In this document: positions 39,312 through 55,872 of the stretch, in pieces
Numbering within the stretch: the stretch's first letter is position 1
How the letters are laid out: each line of letters begins with the position of its first letter
Assembly: GCA_965223695.1 (NCBI GenBank)
Contig: CBDCXJ010000042.1
Location: 1 to 64,000, forward strand
Origin: JAUVPB01 sp965223695
Lineage (GTDB): Bacteria; Actinomycetota; Thermoleophilia; Gaiellales; Gaiellaceae
Direction of reading: 5' to 3'
Length of the DNA: 64,000 bases
Translations under genes and position numbers: made by a program
Notes under the pieces: model-generated
What the model was told of the DNA's origin: nothing
The model's database searches: none
Seen by the model: only the letters and a program-made list of their open reading frames with translations

Positions 39312-40514
39312 TTACCAGGCTCGTCGACGCCCGCGCAGGTGCTGCCAGGCCGAGTCGAGCGTGATCAGGCCATAGATCGTGCCGGCGGCGCTCAGCGTCC
39401 AGGCCCACGCGCTGCCGAGCTCGAACAGCGTGGTGGCCGGCCGGTATGCGGCGCGCATGAGCATGAGCGCCACGGCGCCGACGACACCGATGCTCGCGAG
39501 CTGCCACGGGGCGACGCTCAATGCACCCGCGGCCGTGGCACCGCCCAGCGCGGCCGCCGCGAGAACGAGTAGCGGCGCGAGGGCGAACAGCAACAGCATG
39601 CCGGCGACTGTCCCAGCGAGCCGAAGCCAGGAGTAGCCGAGCTCGTCGAACGCCGTCCGCCGCACCATCCGCCAGATCGGCCCGACCGTGGCGTAGCGCC
39701 GAAGCGAGCGCACGTCGGCGCGCGACACGGCGAGTCGGATACGGCCGCCTTCGAGCTTGACGGCGCGCGCCAGGTTGACGTCGTCGATGAGCTCGCCGCG
39801 GATGCGCTCGAAGCCGCCGATCGTGTCGAGCGCGCTGGCCCGAAGCAGAACACAGCCGCCGGCACAGGCGGCGACACCGCTTGCCGGGTCGTTCACACGC
39901 CGCATCGGGTAGAGCAGGTTGAAGAAGAAGACGAACGCAGGGATCAGCAGTCGCTCGGCCCAGCTCTCGCAGCGAAGTCGTGCCATGCGGCTGTTGAGCG
40001 CGAGGCCGAGGCCCTCGGCCTCGGCGACCAGTTTCCTCAGCGATTCCGCGGCATGCGCGATATCGGCGTCGGTCAACAGGTAGTAGTCGGGCGCGGCGGG
40101 CCGCGCAACGCGATGCCCCTGCTCGAGACCCCACACCTTTCCCACCCAGCCCGCCGGAACTGCCTCACCGCTGACGAGCTGGAAGTGTGACGCCGCACTG
40201 CTCTCGGTGGACACGTGCGCGGCGACTGCCGCGGTCGCGTCGGTCGATCGCTCGTCGACGAAGACGACGCCCCAGTCGCCGGGGTAGTCCTGCGCCATCA
40301 CGGTCGGAAGCGCCTCGCGAAGCACCGAGGCCTCGTTGCGCGCCGGAATGATCACGCGCACGTGCGGCCAGTGCGCGGGCGCGGGAGCCTCGGGCTCCTC
40401 TTCGGCCACTGGACGAAGCCGCCAGGCCCGCGCCGGATCGATCAGGACGGCGAGCCAGGCGAGCGCCCCCACCGCGCCGCCCGCGAGCAGCGCGAGGGCG
40501 AGCCAACCGGGCAT
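39312..40514 (-). CDS. Family-2 glycosyltransferase, HpnB-like (hopanoid-associated)
   Basis: 400 residues. An N-terminal hydrophobic anchor is followed by a GT-A domain: VRVIIPARNEASVLREAL, DDxD-like VFVDERSTDAT and LLTDADIAH, and an acceptor-side ELIDDVNLARAVK. Several C-terminal membrane spans follow. The pattern matches glycosyltransferases annotated as HpnB in hopanoid clusters. No other hopanoid gene is here, so the lipid acceptor is uncertain. Start ATG 40514 was preferred to 40538 because the latter overlaps the divergent leuA start. Confidence 0.78.
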   Translation of the reverse strand: MPGWLALALLAGGAVGALAWLAVLIDPARAWRLRPVAEEEPEAPAPAHWPHVRVIIPARNEASVLREALPTVMAQDYPGDWGVVFVDERSTDATAAVAAHVSTESSAASHFQLVSGEAVPAGWVGKVWGLEQGHRVARPAAPDYYLLTDADIAHAAESLRKLVAEAEGLGLALNSRMARLRCESWAERLLIPAFVFFFNLLYPMRRVNDPASGVAACAGGCVLLRASALDTIGGFERIRGELIDDVNLARAVKLEGGRIRLAVSRADVRSLRRYATVGPIWRMVRRTAFDELGYSWLRLAGTVAGMLLLFALAPLLVLAAAALGGATAAGALSVAPWQLASIGVVGAVALMLMRAAYRPATTLFELGSAWAWTLSAAGTIYGLITLDSAWQHLRGRRRAW

Positions 40515-40536
40515 TCGCGCAGGGTACGCTTCCTCC

Positions 40537-42228
40537 ATGGCGCAGATGCCAAACGAGCGCTATCGGCCCTACCCGCAATGGGATTTCGGCAAGCTCGATC
40601 TGGCCGATCGGAGCTGGCCCGACCGCCAGATCGAGACGACACCGACGTGGTGTTCCGTCGACCTGCGCGACGGGAATCAGGCCCTTATCGACCCGATGGA
40701 CACCGCCCGCAAGCGCCGGATGTTCGAGCTTCTCGTGTCGGTCGGCATCAAGGAGATCGAGGTCGGCTTTCCCGCTGCATCGCAAACCGATTTCGACTTT
40801 GTCCGCATGCTTGTCGAGGAGAACCTCATCCCCGACGACGTCACCATCCTCCTGCTCAGTCAAGCCAGGGACGAGCTGCTCGAGCGCACCTTCGAGAGCT
40901 TCGCCGGCGCGCCGCGCGCGATCGTCCACCTCTACAACTCGACCTCCGAGCTCCAGCGGCGCGTCGTCTTCCGCTCTGACCGCGCCGGGGTCGCCGAGAT
41001 CGCCGCGCACGGCGCGATCGTCTGTCGTGACCTCGCGCGGACGATGCCCGAGACGGACGTTCGCTTCCAGTACTCGCCCGAGAGCTGGACGGGCACCGAG
41101 ATCGACTACTCGCTCGAGGTCTGCGAGCAGGTCATGGACATCTGGCAGGCGCGGCCCGAGCGGCCGGTGATCATCAACCTGCCGGCCACCGTCGAGATGT
41201 CGACCGCCAACCTCTACGCCGATCGAATCGAGTGGTTCCATCGCAACGTCTCGCACCGCGACGCGATCATCCTGAGCGTCCATCCGCACAACGACCGCGG
41301 CACCGCAGTATCGGCAACCGAGCTTGCGCTCATGGCCGGCGCCGAGCGGGTCGAGGGCACACTGTTTGGCAACGGCGAGCGCACGGGCAACGTCTGTCTC
41401 GTGACGCTTGCGTTGAACCTCTTCAGCCAGGGCGTCGACCCGGGTCTCGACTTCTCAGAGATCGACGAGGTGCGCCGCGTTGTCGAGTACTGCAACCAGC
41501 TTCCCGTGCACCCGCGCCACCCCTACGTCGGCGAGCTCGTCTACACCGCGTTCTCCGGATCGCACCAGGACGCGATCAAGAAGGGGTTCGAGGCGCTACA
41601 GGGCGCTGACGAGTCGCACTGGGAAGTCCCGTACCTGCCGATCGACCCCAAGCATGTCGGGCGCAGCTACGAGGCGGTCGTGCGCGTGAACAGCCAGTCG
41701 GGCAAGGGCGGCGTTGCTTACGTGCTCAAGCATCAGTGGGGGCTCGACCTACCGCGACGCATGCAGATCGAATTCTCACGGGTCATCCAGGTGATCGCCG
41801 AGCAGCAGAGCGGCGAGGTCACGCCCGAGCTGATCTGGCAGACCTTCGAGGGCGAGTACCTCGATCGCACCGACCCGGTCGAGCTCGTTGGCTTCAGCGC
41901 AACCGACTCGTCGAACGGCGAGGGCTCGTCGATCGAGGCAAGGCTGCGGGTCGAGGGGGCCGAGCGTGTCGCGGGCGGGCGGGGCAACGGCCCGATCTCG
42001 GCCTACGTCAACGCGCTCGCCGAGTCGTGCGCGTTCGACATCCGCGTCACCGACTACCAGGAGCACGCCCTCAGCGAGGGCGCCGCAGCCAAGGCCGCCG
42101 CATTCATCGAGCTCGCGGCCGGAGATCGCGTGCTCTGGGGCGCCGGCGTCGATCCGAACATCGTCAGCGCTTCCTTGCAGGCAGTCACGAGCGCCGTGAA
42201 TCGCGCTGCTGCTGCCGGCGCCCTGTAA
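40537..42228 (+). CDS. leuA: 2-isopropylmalate synthase (long actinobacterial type)
   Basis: First committed step of leucine synthesis: acetyl-CoA plus 2-oxoisovalerate gives 2-isopropylmalate. 563 residues. TIM-barrel with WCSVDLRDGNQAL (catalytic Arg and metal-binding Asp) and SVHPHNDRGTAV (two His metal ligands), GNGERTGN, then the C-terminal regulatory LeuA dimer domain (after VELVGFSATDSSNGEGSSIEARL) that senses leucine. The N-terminal RYRPYPQWDF...RSWPDRQIETTPTW is typical of the long class. Confidence 0.94.
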   Translation: MAQMPNERYRPYPQWDFGKLDLADRSWPDRQIETTPTWCSVDLRDGNQALIDPMDTARKRRMFELLVSVGIKEIEVGFPAASQTDFDFVRMLVEENLIPDDVTILLLSQARDELLERTFESFAGAPRAIVHLYNSTSELQRRVVFRSDRAGVAEIAAHGAIVCRDLARTMPETDVRFQYSPESWTGTEIDYSLEVCEQVMDIWQARPERPVIINLPATVEMSTANLYADRIEWFHRNVSHRDAIILSVHPHNDRGTAVSATELALMAGAERVEGTLFGNGERTGNVCLVTLALNLFSQGVDPGLDFSEIDEVRRVVEYCNQLPVHPRHPYVGELVYTAFSGSHQDAIKKGFEALQGADESHWEVPYLPIDPKHVGRSYEAVVRVNSQSGKGGVAYVLKHQWGLDLPRRMQIEFSRVIQVIAEQQSGEVTPELIWQTFEGEYLDRTDPVELVGFSATDSSNGEGSSIEARLRVEGAERVAGGRGNGPISAYVNALAESCAFDIRVTDYQEHALSEGAAAKAAAFIELAAGDRVLWGAGVDPNIVSASLQAVTSAVNRAAAAGAL

Positions 42229-42353
42229 AGGAGCATGGGGGAAAGCTCGCGCGGCGTTCGCGCGATGTCGTGGAACCACCGGCGTGGAGTGGGGTTACCC
42301 GTAGCGCATGCACCCGCGCGGCAGGGCACCATACGAGGACGGATGAGGAATAG

Positions 42354-42722
42354 ATGCCGAGCGTGATCATCGTCGACGACCACGAGGGCTTCCGGCTCTC
42401 GGCCAAGCGGCTGCTCGAGAACGAGGGCTACGACGTCGTCGGAGAGGCCGCGGATGGGTCGAGCGCCCGTGCACGGGCGCTCGAGCTCGAGCCGGACGTG
42501 ATGATCGTCGACGTGCACCTGCCTGACACCGACGGCTTCGCACTGGCGGACGAGCTCGCCGAGATCGCGCCGCGCGCCCGCGTCGTGCTGGTCTCGAGCC
42601 ATGACATCTCCGACTTCGGGCCACTGGTCAAGGACAGCCCCGCGGTCGGGTTCGTCTCGAAGAGTGACCTGTCAGGGTCGACGCTCGCCGGTCTGCTCGG
42701 TGGCATCGGGGAACCCGCGTGA
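42354..42722 (+). CDS. Stand-alone response-regulator receiver domain
   Basis: 122 residues: only a CheY-like receiver. Acidic pair D8/D9 (VIIVDDHEG), phospho-acceptor D53 (MIVDVHLPD), Ser in the Thr position (LVSSHD) and Lys in VSKSDL. No output domain. It lies directly before a NarL-type regulator, and no histidine kinase is adjacent. It may act by protein contacts or as a phosphate sink. Confidence 0.85.
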   Translation: MPSVIIVDDHEGFRLSAKRLLENEGYDVVGEAADGSSARARALELEPDVMIVDVHLPDTDGFALADELAEIAPRARVVLVSSHDISDFGPLVKDSPAVGFVSKSDLSGSTLAGLLGGIGEPA

Positions 42723-42759
42723 GGGCGCGCACGGCGGCGCGGACGGAGAGGAGCCCCCG

Positions 42760-43422
42760 CTGGCCAGCGCAGGCGTAAGCGTCGTCATCGCCGAGGACTC
42801 GATCCTGCTCCGCGAGGGTCTGGCCCGTCTTCTCGACGATGCCGATATCGACGTGGTCGGGCAGGCCAGCAACGCCGAGGAGCTCTTGCTCAAGGTGCGC
42901 TCGTACAACCCGAGCGTTGCCGTAATCGACATTCGCATGCCGCCGACGCACACGGATGAAGGGCTCCAGGCCGCACGCGAGATCCGCACCTCGCATCCCG
43001 CGACCGCCGTGCTCGTCCTCTCGCAGTACGTCGAGGCCGCCTACGCGCTCGAGTTGCTCTCGGACAACGCAGAAGGAGTCGGCTACCTGCTGAAGGATCG
43101 CGTTTCCGACGTCAACGAGTTCGTCGACGCGCTTCGGCGCGTCGCCGACGGCGGCTCAGCCCTCGATCCGACGGTCGTATCGCAGCTCGTGGGGCGTCGC
43201 CGCAACGACGACCCGATCGACGAGCTCACGCCGCGCGAACGTGACGTGGTCGAGCTTATGGCTGAAGGCCGCTCCAACCGGGGCATCGCCTCGCGGCTGG
43301 TCGTCTCCGAGCGGGCCGTCGAGAAGCATGTCACGAGCATCTTCGCGAAGCTCGGGCTTCCCCCCGCCCCGGCCGATCATCGGCGCGTGCTCGCGGTTCT
43401 CAAGTTCCTCGGACGCAGCTAG
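42760..43422 (+). CDS. NarL/FixJ-family response regulator
   Basis: About 220 residues. The receiver domain has SVVIAEDSILLREGLARLL, phospho-acceptor Asp in AVIDIRMPP and Lys in YLLKDRV. The C-terminal LuxR-type HTH reads LTPRERDVVELMAEGRSNRGIASRLVVSERAVEKHVTSIFAKLGL. No ATG/GTG/TTG lies near the domain start. A CTG at 42760 follows GGAGAGGAG at good spacing; the only standard start in frame (ATG 42601) would overlap the previous gene by 122 bp. Confidence 0.87.
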   Translation: MASAGVSVVIAEDSILLREGLARLLDDADIDVVGQASNAEELLLKVRSYNPSVAVIDIRMPPTHTDEGLQAAREIRTSHPATAVLVLSQYVEAAYALELLSDNAEGVGYLLKDRVSDVNEFVDALRRVADGGSALDPTVVSQLVGRRRNDDPIDELTPRERDVVELMAEGRSNRGIASRLVVSERAVEKHVTSIFAKLGLPPAPADHRRVLAVLKFLGRS

Positions 43423-43551
43423 AAATCCGGCACGGCGCGTCAGATCTCTCGCGTGGCGTGCTACCGTATTCGGTGGCCTGAAACAGCTGTTCTAGGTGCC
43501 GTTCGCGGGCCGCAGAAGCCCTGGTTTTGCCTGTTAAACTGGCTGCGTTGA

Positions 43552-43625
43552 GGCGGCGTAGCTCAGCTGGTTAGAGCAGCGGAATCATAATCCGCGTGTC
43601 GGAGGTTCGAGTCCTCCCGCCGCTA
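43552..43625 (+). tRNA. tRNA-Met (CAT anticodon)
   Basis: Acceptor stem GGCGGCG/CGCCGCT (first pair G-U), D-arm GCTC/GAGC, anticodon stem GCGGA/TCCGC with loop ATCATAA (CAT), T-arm GGAGG TTCGAGT CCTCC. CCA is not encoded. It lies upstream of rpmG-secE-nusG, as elongator tRNA-Met does in many actinobacteria; a lysidine-type tRNA-Ile(CAT) cannot be excluded from sequence alone. A TAAACT -10-like box is at 43535-43540. Confidence 0.92.
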
Positions 43626-43653
43626 CTAGAGAAGGTTTTCCCCAGGTCCCTCA

Positions 43654-43821
43654 ATGGCAAAGAAGACAGGAGTGAGAGCGGCGATTACGCTCGCATGCAC
43701 CGAGTGCAAGCGGCGCAATTATCAGACGATCAAGTCGAAGCGCAATACGCCCGACCGGCTCGAGATGAACAAGTACTGCCGCTGGTGTGGCAACCACACC
43801 GCGCATCGAGAGACCCGGTAG
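43654..43821 (+). CDS. rpmG: 50S ribosomal protein L33
   Basis: 55 residues from ATG 43654: MAKKTGVRAAITLACTEC, then RRNYQT and KYCRWCGNHTAHRETR. It is the zinc-binding form with two CxxC pairs (CTEC and CRWC). Located between tRNA-Met and secE, a conserved actinobacterial order. Confidence 0.93.
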   Translation: MAKKTGVRAAITLACTECKRRNYQTIKSKRNTPDRLEMNKYCRWCGNHTAHRETR

Positions 43822-43859
43822 GGATGTTGCGGTAGCACGCGAATGCCGATCTAGACCAG

Positions 43860-44261
43860 ATGGCCAGCAAAGACACAGGACGCAAAGGCCGCCGACGCGG
43901 CTCGAAGGACAAGCCCGAGGCGCCAACCTCGACGGGTGGCGGCAAGCAGGGCAAGCGCGAGCCTGACGTCGACGAGACGAAGAAGACCCGGCGCGAGCGT
44001 GCCGCCGATCGACGCCGTGCGGTCAAGCCTGGCACCAAGGGCAAGAGCCAGGCCGGCGCTCAGAAGGAACGTCGTGGCGGCTTCGTACGCTTCGTCTGGG
44101 AGTGCGCGGGCGAGCTACGCAAGGTCGATTGGCCAGGCCAGCGCCAGCTGATGGCTGCGACGATCGCGGTTCTGGTTGCGGTGGCGGTTGTCGGCGTGTT
44201 TCTCTACGCGGCGGACGAAGCGCTGAGCCGACTCGTTCGCGACGTCTTCCTCGCAGGGTGA
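43860..44261 (+). CDS. secE: Preprotein translocase subunit SecE
   Basis: 133 residues. The conserved SecE core is at the C-terminus: FVWECAGELRKVDWPGQRQLMAATIAVLVAVAVVGVFLYAADEAL, one amphipathic helix plus one membrane helix that clamps SecY. The first 70 residues are a Lys/Arg/Gly-rich, probably disordered extension of the kind common in actinobacteria. It is followed 4 bp later by nusG. Confidence 0.93.
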   Translation: MASKDTGRKGRRRGSKDKPEAPTSTGGGKQGKREPDVDETKKTRRERAADRRRAVKPGTKGKSQAGAQKERRGGFVRFVWECAGELRKVDWPGQRQLMAATIAVLVAVAVVGVFLYAADEALSRLVRDVFLAG

Positions 44262-44265
44262 GCCC

Positions 44266-44796
44266 GTGTTCAACTGGTACGTGATCAACACCTACTCCGG
44301 CCACGAGAACAAGGTCAAGACCAACCTCGAGCACCGCATCGTCTCGATGGGCCAGCAGCCGCGCTTTCGCCGCGTCGTCGTGCCCACCGAGCAGGTGGTC
44401 GAGACCAAAGACGGCCAGAAGGTGCAGACCGAGAAGCGCGTGCTCCCCGGTTACGTGCTCGTGAACATGGATATGACCGACGAGGCCTGGACGGTGGTCA
44501 AGAACACACCCGGCGTCACGGGATTCGTCGGCTCGGCGAACAAGCCAGTTCCGCTCTCGCAGCCCGAGGTCGATCGCATTCTCAACACGGCGGCACCAGC
44601 CGCCGAGCGCCAGCGGGCCATGGCCGAGTTCGAGCTCGGCGAGACCGTGAAGGTGACGTCTGGCCCGCTGTCCGACTTCGACGGCGAGATCGTCGACGTC
44701 AACGGCGACCAGCAGAAGCTCAAAGTGCTCGTCAACATCTTCGAGCGCCAGGTGCCGGTCGAGCTCAGCTTCGACCAGGTCAAGAAACTCGACTAG
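44266..44796 (+). CDS. nusG: Transcription termination/antitermination factor NusG
   Basis: 176 residues from GTG. NGN domain (FNWYVINTYSGHENKVKTNLEHRI...PGYVLVNMDMTDEAWTVVKNTPGVTGFVG) and C-terminal KOW domain (FELGETVKVTSGPLSDFDGEIVDVNGDQQKLKVLVNIFERQVPVELSFDQV). Binds the RNA polymerase clamp and couples to ribosome or Rho. Compact form without the long acidic N-terminus of streptomycete NusG. Confidence 0.95.
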   Translation: MFNWYVINTYSGHENKVKTNLEHRIVSMGQQPRFRRVVVPTEQVVETKDGQKVQTEKRVLPGYVLVNMDMTDEAWTVVKNTPGVTGFVGSANKPVPLSQPEVDRILNTAAPAAERQRAMAEFELGETVKVTSGPLSDFDGEIVDVNGDQQKLKVLVNIFERQVPVELSFDQVKKLD

Positions 44797-44807
44797 GACG
44801 ACCTCAG

Positions 44808-45392
44808 ATGCCGGGCAACATCCTCACGATGATCAAGCTGCAGATTCCCGGCGGCCAGGCGAACCCCGCGCCGCCCGTCGGGCCGGCGCTCGGTCAGCAC
44901 AGCGTCAACATCATGGACTTCTGCAAGGCGTTCAATGCGCAGACCGCTGACCAGAACGGGCGCATCATTCCCGTCGAGATCTCGGTCTACGAGGACCGCT
45001 CGTTCACGTTCATCACGAAGACTCCGCCCGCCGCTGTCCTGATCAAGGAGGCGCTGGGACGTCAGTACGCATCGAGCGAGCCCAACCGGATCAAGGTGGG
45101 TGTCCTGAAGGAGAAGGACCTGCGCGCGATCGCCGAGATCAAGATGCCTGACCTGAACGCGCTCGAGATCGGGGCGGCGATGAAGGTCGTTGCCGGCACC
45201 GCCCGCTCGATGGGCGTCCTCGTCGAGGGGATCGACTCGGCGGCCACGATCATCCAGTTCGAAGAAGAGGGACCACCGCCGGACGAGCCGCTCGCCAAGC
45301 CCGCCGGCGAAACGACCGCTGTAGGCGCACCCGGCGAGGAAGGCGACGCCGCCGAGGCCGAGCCGGCCGGAGCGGAGGCCTCCGATGGCTAA
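44808..45392 (+). CDS. rplK: 50S ribosomal protein L11 with acidic C-terminal tail
   Basis: 194 residues against about 141-144 in most bacteria. The standard two-domain L11 is intact (MIKLQIPGGQANPAPPVGPALGQHSVNIMDFCKAFN, then the rRNA-binding GTARSMGVLVEG end). An extra stretch of about 45 residues follows, rich in Glu, Ala, Pro and Gly. It overlaps rplA by 8 bp. L11 binds the GTPase centre next to the L10/L12 stalk. Confidence 0.94.
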   Translation: MPGNILTMIKLQIPGGQANPAPPVGPALGQHSVNIMDFCKAFNAQTADQNGRIIPVEISVYEDRSFTFITKTPPAAVLIKEALGRQYASSEPNRIKVGVLKEKDLRAIAEIKMPDLNALEIGAAMKVVAGTARSMGVLVEGIDSAATIIQFEEEGPPPDEPLAKPAGETTAVGAPGEEGDAAEAEPAGAEASDG

Positions 45393-46137
45393 GCGTGGCA
45401 AGCGCTACGACGACGCGCGCAAGAGCATCGACCGAGAGCAGGCGTACGCGCCGCTCGACGCGGTGCGTCTGCTGAAGAGCGCCCGGGACGCAAAGTACGA
45501 CCAGACCGTCGAGGTCCATTTCAATCTCGGTCTCAATGTCCGCCACGCCGACGAGCAGCTGCGCGGCACCATCATGCTGCCGCACGGCACAGGCAAGTCG
45601 CTTCGCGTCGCGGTCTTCGCCGAGGGTGACAAGGCTCGAGAGGCGGAGGAGGCGGGAGCCGACGTGGTCGGTGCTGCCGATCTCGGCGAGCAGATCGAGG
45701 GAGGCTTCGACGACTTCGACGTTGCGATCGCGACGCCAGACATGATGAGTGTCGTCGGCAAGCTCGGCCGGATCCTCGGCCCCCGCGGCAAGATGCCGAA
45801 CCCCAAGAGCGGCACGGTCACGATGGACGTGGCCAAGGCGGTCGGCGAGTCGAAGGCGGGCAAGCTCGAGTACAGGACCGATCGCGGAGCCAACATCCAT
45901 CTTCCAATCGGCAAGAAGAGCTTCGACGAGCGCCAGCTGCTCGAGAACTACGCCGCAGTGGTCGACGAGGTCATGCGCGTGAAGCCCGCATCGGCCAAGG
46001 GCAGATATATCCGCTCGGCAACGCTCGTGACGGCGATCGGCCCGGGCATCAAAGTCGATCCAAACCAGACCCGCGATCTGATGGAAGCCATCGGCGAAAG
46101 CGCCGCCGTCCCATCGGGAGCGGCGGTCGAGGAGTAG
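45385..46137 (+). CDS. rplA: 50S ribosomal protein L1
   Basis: 250 residues. Typical L1: MAKRGKRYDDARKSIDREQ, then GTIMLPHGTGKSLRVAVF, GRILGPRGKMPNPKSGTVT and the final VTAIGPGIKVDPNQT. L1 forms the mobile stalk at the E site and represses its own operon by binding mRNA. Its ATG overlaps the rplK stop. Confidence 0.95.
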   Translation: MAKRGKRYDDARKSIDREQAYAPLDAVRLLKSARDAKYDQTVEVHFNLGLNVRHADEQLRGTIMLPHGTGKSLRVAVFAEGDKAREAEEAGADVVGAADLGEQIEGGFDDFDVAIATPDMMSVVGKLGRILGPRGKMPNPKSGTVTMDVAKAVGESKAGKLEYRTDRGANIHLPIGKKSFDERQLLENYAAVVDEVMRVKPASAKGRYIRSATLVTAIGPGIKVDPNQTRDLMEAIGESAAVPSGAAVEE

Positions 46138-46139
46138 CG

Positions 46140-46290
46140 CCAGAAACGCGCACACGACACACCGGCGGGCCGTAGCGGGCCCGCGTGTCGCCACAGACAG
46201 TCGGCAGCCCACGGGCAGAAGACCGACCTAGGCGACCAGACACGGAGCATTGGCTTCCTGCCTGGTCCGCCCCGAGGGCGAAAGCGAGGA
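46140..46290 (+). ncRNA. Ribosomal protein L10 leader region
   Basis: The 158 bp between rplA and rplJ contain no gene. It includes GC-rich pairing segments (GGCGGGCC..GGGCCCGC and CTTCCTGCC..) and the GGAGCATTGGCTTCCTGCC segment close to rplJ. This is the position and general form of the L10 leader, to which the L10-L12 complex binds for autoregulation. The assignment is by position and partial folding only. Confidence 0.45.
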
Positions 46291-46295
46291 AGGGG

Positions 46296-47054
46296 ATGCT
46301 CAAAGAACGCAAGTACGAGCTGGTCGACGAGCTGGCGAAGAGCCTCGAAGAGGCGTCGACGCTGATCGTCGCCGACTACCGTGGCCTGACGGTCGCCGAC
46401 CTCGAGGAGCTGCGTGCCGAGCTATCGCAGCACGGCGCTCGCTTCAGGATCGTCAAGAACCGGTTGACGCTGCGCGCGGCCGAGAAAGCGGGCGTCGAGG
46501 AGCTCAACGAGTTCCTCACCGGACCAACCGCGATCGCCTTCATCAAGGGCGGCGACATGATCGCGACGGCCAAGACGCTCGTCAATACGGCCAAGCAGAC
46601 GCAGGTGATGTCGCTCAAGGGCGGCATCCTCGACGGTGAGAGAATCGACGCCGAAGCGGTCGCCGAGCTCGCCAAGGTGCCGCCGTTCGACGTGCTCCAG
46701 AGCATCGTCGTCGGCGTAGTCGCCGCGCCCCTCACGCATCTTGTCTCGCTGCTTGCGGCCCCACTTCGCGACGGGGTCGGGGTGCTCGACGCGCGGATCC
46801 GCCAGCTCGAGGAGCAGGGCGAGGTCATGCCGGAGCCAGAGCCGGCGGCTGAGGCCGAGCCGGGACCCGAGGCAGAGGCCGAGCCAGCGGCGGAGCCGGC
46901 GGCCGAGCTAGAAGCTGAAGCCGAGCCAGCTGCCGAAGCAGATTCAGATTCAGAGCCCGAGCCAGACACCGACGCGGAGCCCGCGACGGGCGCCGCCGAA
47001 GCCGAGACCGACGCAAGTGAAGGCAAGGAGGATGAGGAAAATGGCGACAACTGA
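46296..47054 (+). CDS. rplJ: 50S ribosomal protein L10 with long acidic C-terminal tail
   Basis: 252 residues versus about 165-180 usually. The rRNA-binding N-terminal domain (ELVDELAKSLEEASTLIVADYRGLTVADLEELRAEL) and the helix for L12 dimers (LLAAPLRDGVGVLDARIRQLEEQGE) are normal. Then about 75 residues of Glu/Ala/Pro/Asp repeats follow. Start ATG 46296 with GAGGAAGGGG upstream. It overlaps rplL by 14 bp. Confidence 0.94.
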   Translation: MLKERKYELVDELAKSLEEASTLIVADYRGLTVADLEELRAELSQHGARFRIVKNRLTLRAAEKAGVEELNEFLTGPTAIAFIKGGDMIATAKTLVNTAKQTQVMSLKGGILDGERIDAEAVAELAKVPPFDVLQSIVVGVVAAPLTHLVSLLAAPLRDGVGVLDARIRQLEEQGEVMPEPEPAAEAEPGPEAEAEPAAEPAAELEAEAEPAAEADSDSEPEPDTDAEPATGAAEAETDASEGKEDEENGDN

Positions 47055-47421
47055 AGAGCTCGTTGAACAGCTAGGCAAGCTCTCGGTTCTCGAGCTCGTT
47101 GAGCTCAAGAACAAGCTCGAAGAGGAGTGGGACGTCACGGCCGCGGCCCCGGTTGCGGTGGCCGCAGCCGCTCCCGCAGGCGACGGTGGCGACGGCGCCG
47201 CCGAGGAGAAGACGTCGTTCGACGTCGTGCTCGAGGCCATCGGTGACAAGAAGATCCAGGTCATCAAGGCCGTCCGCACGATCACCGGACTCGGGCTCAA
47301 GGAGGCCAAGGAGCTCGTCGACGCATCGCCCAAAGCAATCAAAGAGGGCGTCACGGCAGACGAGGCTGACGCGATCAAGGCTCAGATCGAAGAGGCTGGC
47401 GGAACGGTCGAGCTCAAATAG
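47041..47421 (+). CDS. rplL: 50S ribosomal protein L7/L12
   Basis: 126 residues: N-terminal dimerisation helices (TTEELVEQLGKLSVLELVELKNKLEEEW), an Ala/Gly hinge, and the C-terminal factor-binding domain (EKTSFDVVLEAIGDKKIQVIKAVRTITGLGLKEAKELVDASP). Normal length and no extra tail, unlike L10 and L11. Start overlaps the end of rplJ. Confidence 0.96.
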   Translation: MATTEELVEQLGKLSVLELVELKNKLEEEWDVTAAAPVAVAAAAPAGDGGDGAAEEKTSFDVVLEAIGDKKIQVIKAVRTITGLGLKEAKELVDASPKAIKEGVTADEADAIKAQIEEAGGTVELK

Positions 47422-47541
47422 GTCGGGCGATTTGCGCTAGTAGCGCGGTTTCTGGTAACCTTGCCGTTTGCGCCGCCGTTCCGCGTGCTCGCATACGCCC
47501 CTATTTTGTTGAGTCATCCTGCCTAGAGGGAGGTCTGCTTA
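47422..47541 (+). promoter_or_regulatory. rplL-rpoB intergenic region
   Basis: 120 bp without a gene. It contains a GCGC-TAGTA-GCGC mini-hairpin at about 47438 (possible attenuator) and GGGAGG just before the rpoB GTG. In many bacteria partial termination here sets the ribosomal protein to RNA polymerase ratio. Confidence 0.35.
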
Positions 47542-51084
<3,543 letters not shown>

Positions 51085-51150
51085 GAGTCGAGTCGGACGC
51101 GCCCGGGCACCCCGCCCGGGAAGCGCGTTCTCACATAGTCAGGAGCCGCG

Positions 51151-55749
<4,599 letters not shown>

Positions 55750-55755
<6 letters not shown>

Positions 55756-55774
55756 CCGGCGGGGCCGGCTAGTT
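55750..55774 (+). terminator. rpoBC terminator hairpin containing the rpoC stop codon
   Basis: AACTAGCCGGC - GGG - GCCGGCTAGTT, an 11-bp perfect stem followed by CCTT. The rpoC TAG is in the left arm. Confidence 0.75.
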
Positions 55775-55780
55775 CCTTGG

Positions 55781-55805
55781 GAGTTTCGCGCTTTGCGCGA
55801 AGCTC
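55781..55805. terminator. Second hairpin in the rpoC/GGDEF intergenic region
   Basis: GAGTTTCGCGC - TTT - GCGCGAAGCTC, an 11-bp stem with one G-U pair. It is the middle of three hairpins between the convergent genes. Confidence 0.55.
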
Positions 55806-55843
55806 CGGGGCGCATGGCGCCCAGAGAAACAAGGCTTCATCTA

Positions 55844-55869
55844 CGAGGGCCCGCACGTACGGGCCCTCG
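55844..55869 (-). terminator. Third hairpin, probable terminator of the diguanylate cyclase gene
   Basis: CGAGGGCCCG - CACGTA - CGGGCCCTCG, a 10-bp perfect stem, just downstream of the minus-strand stop at 55873. Confidence 0.6.
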
Positions 55870-55872
55870 CCG

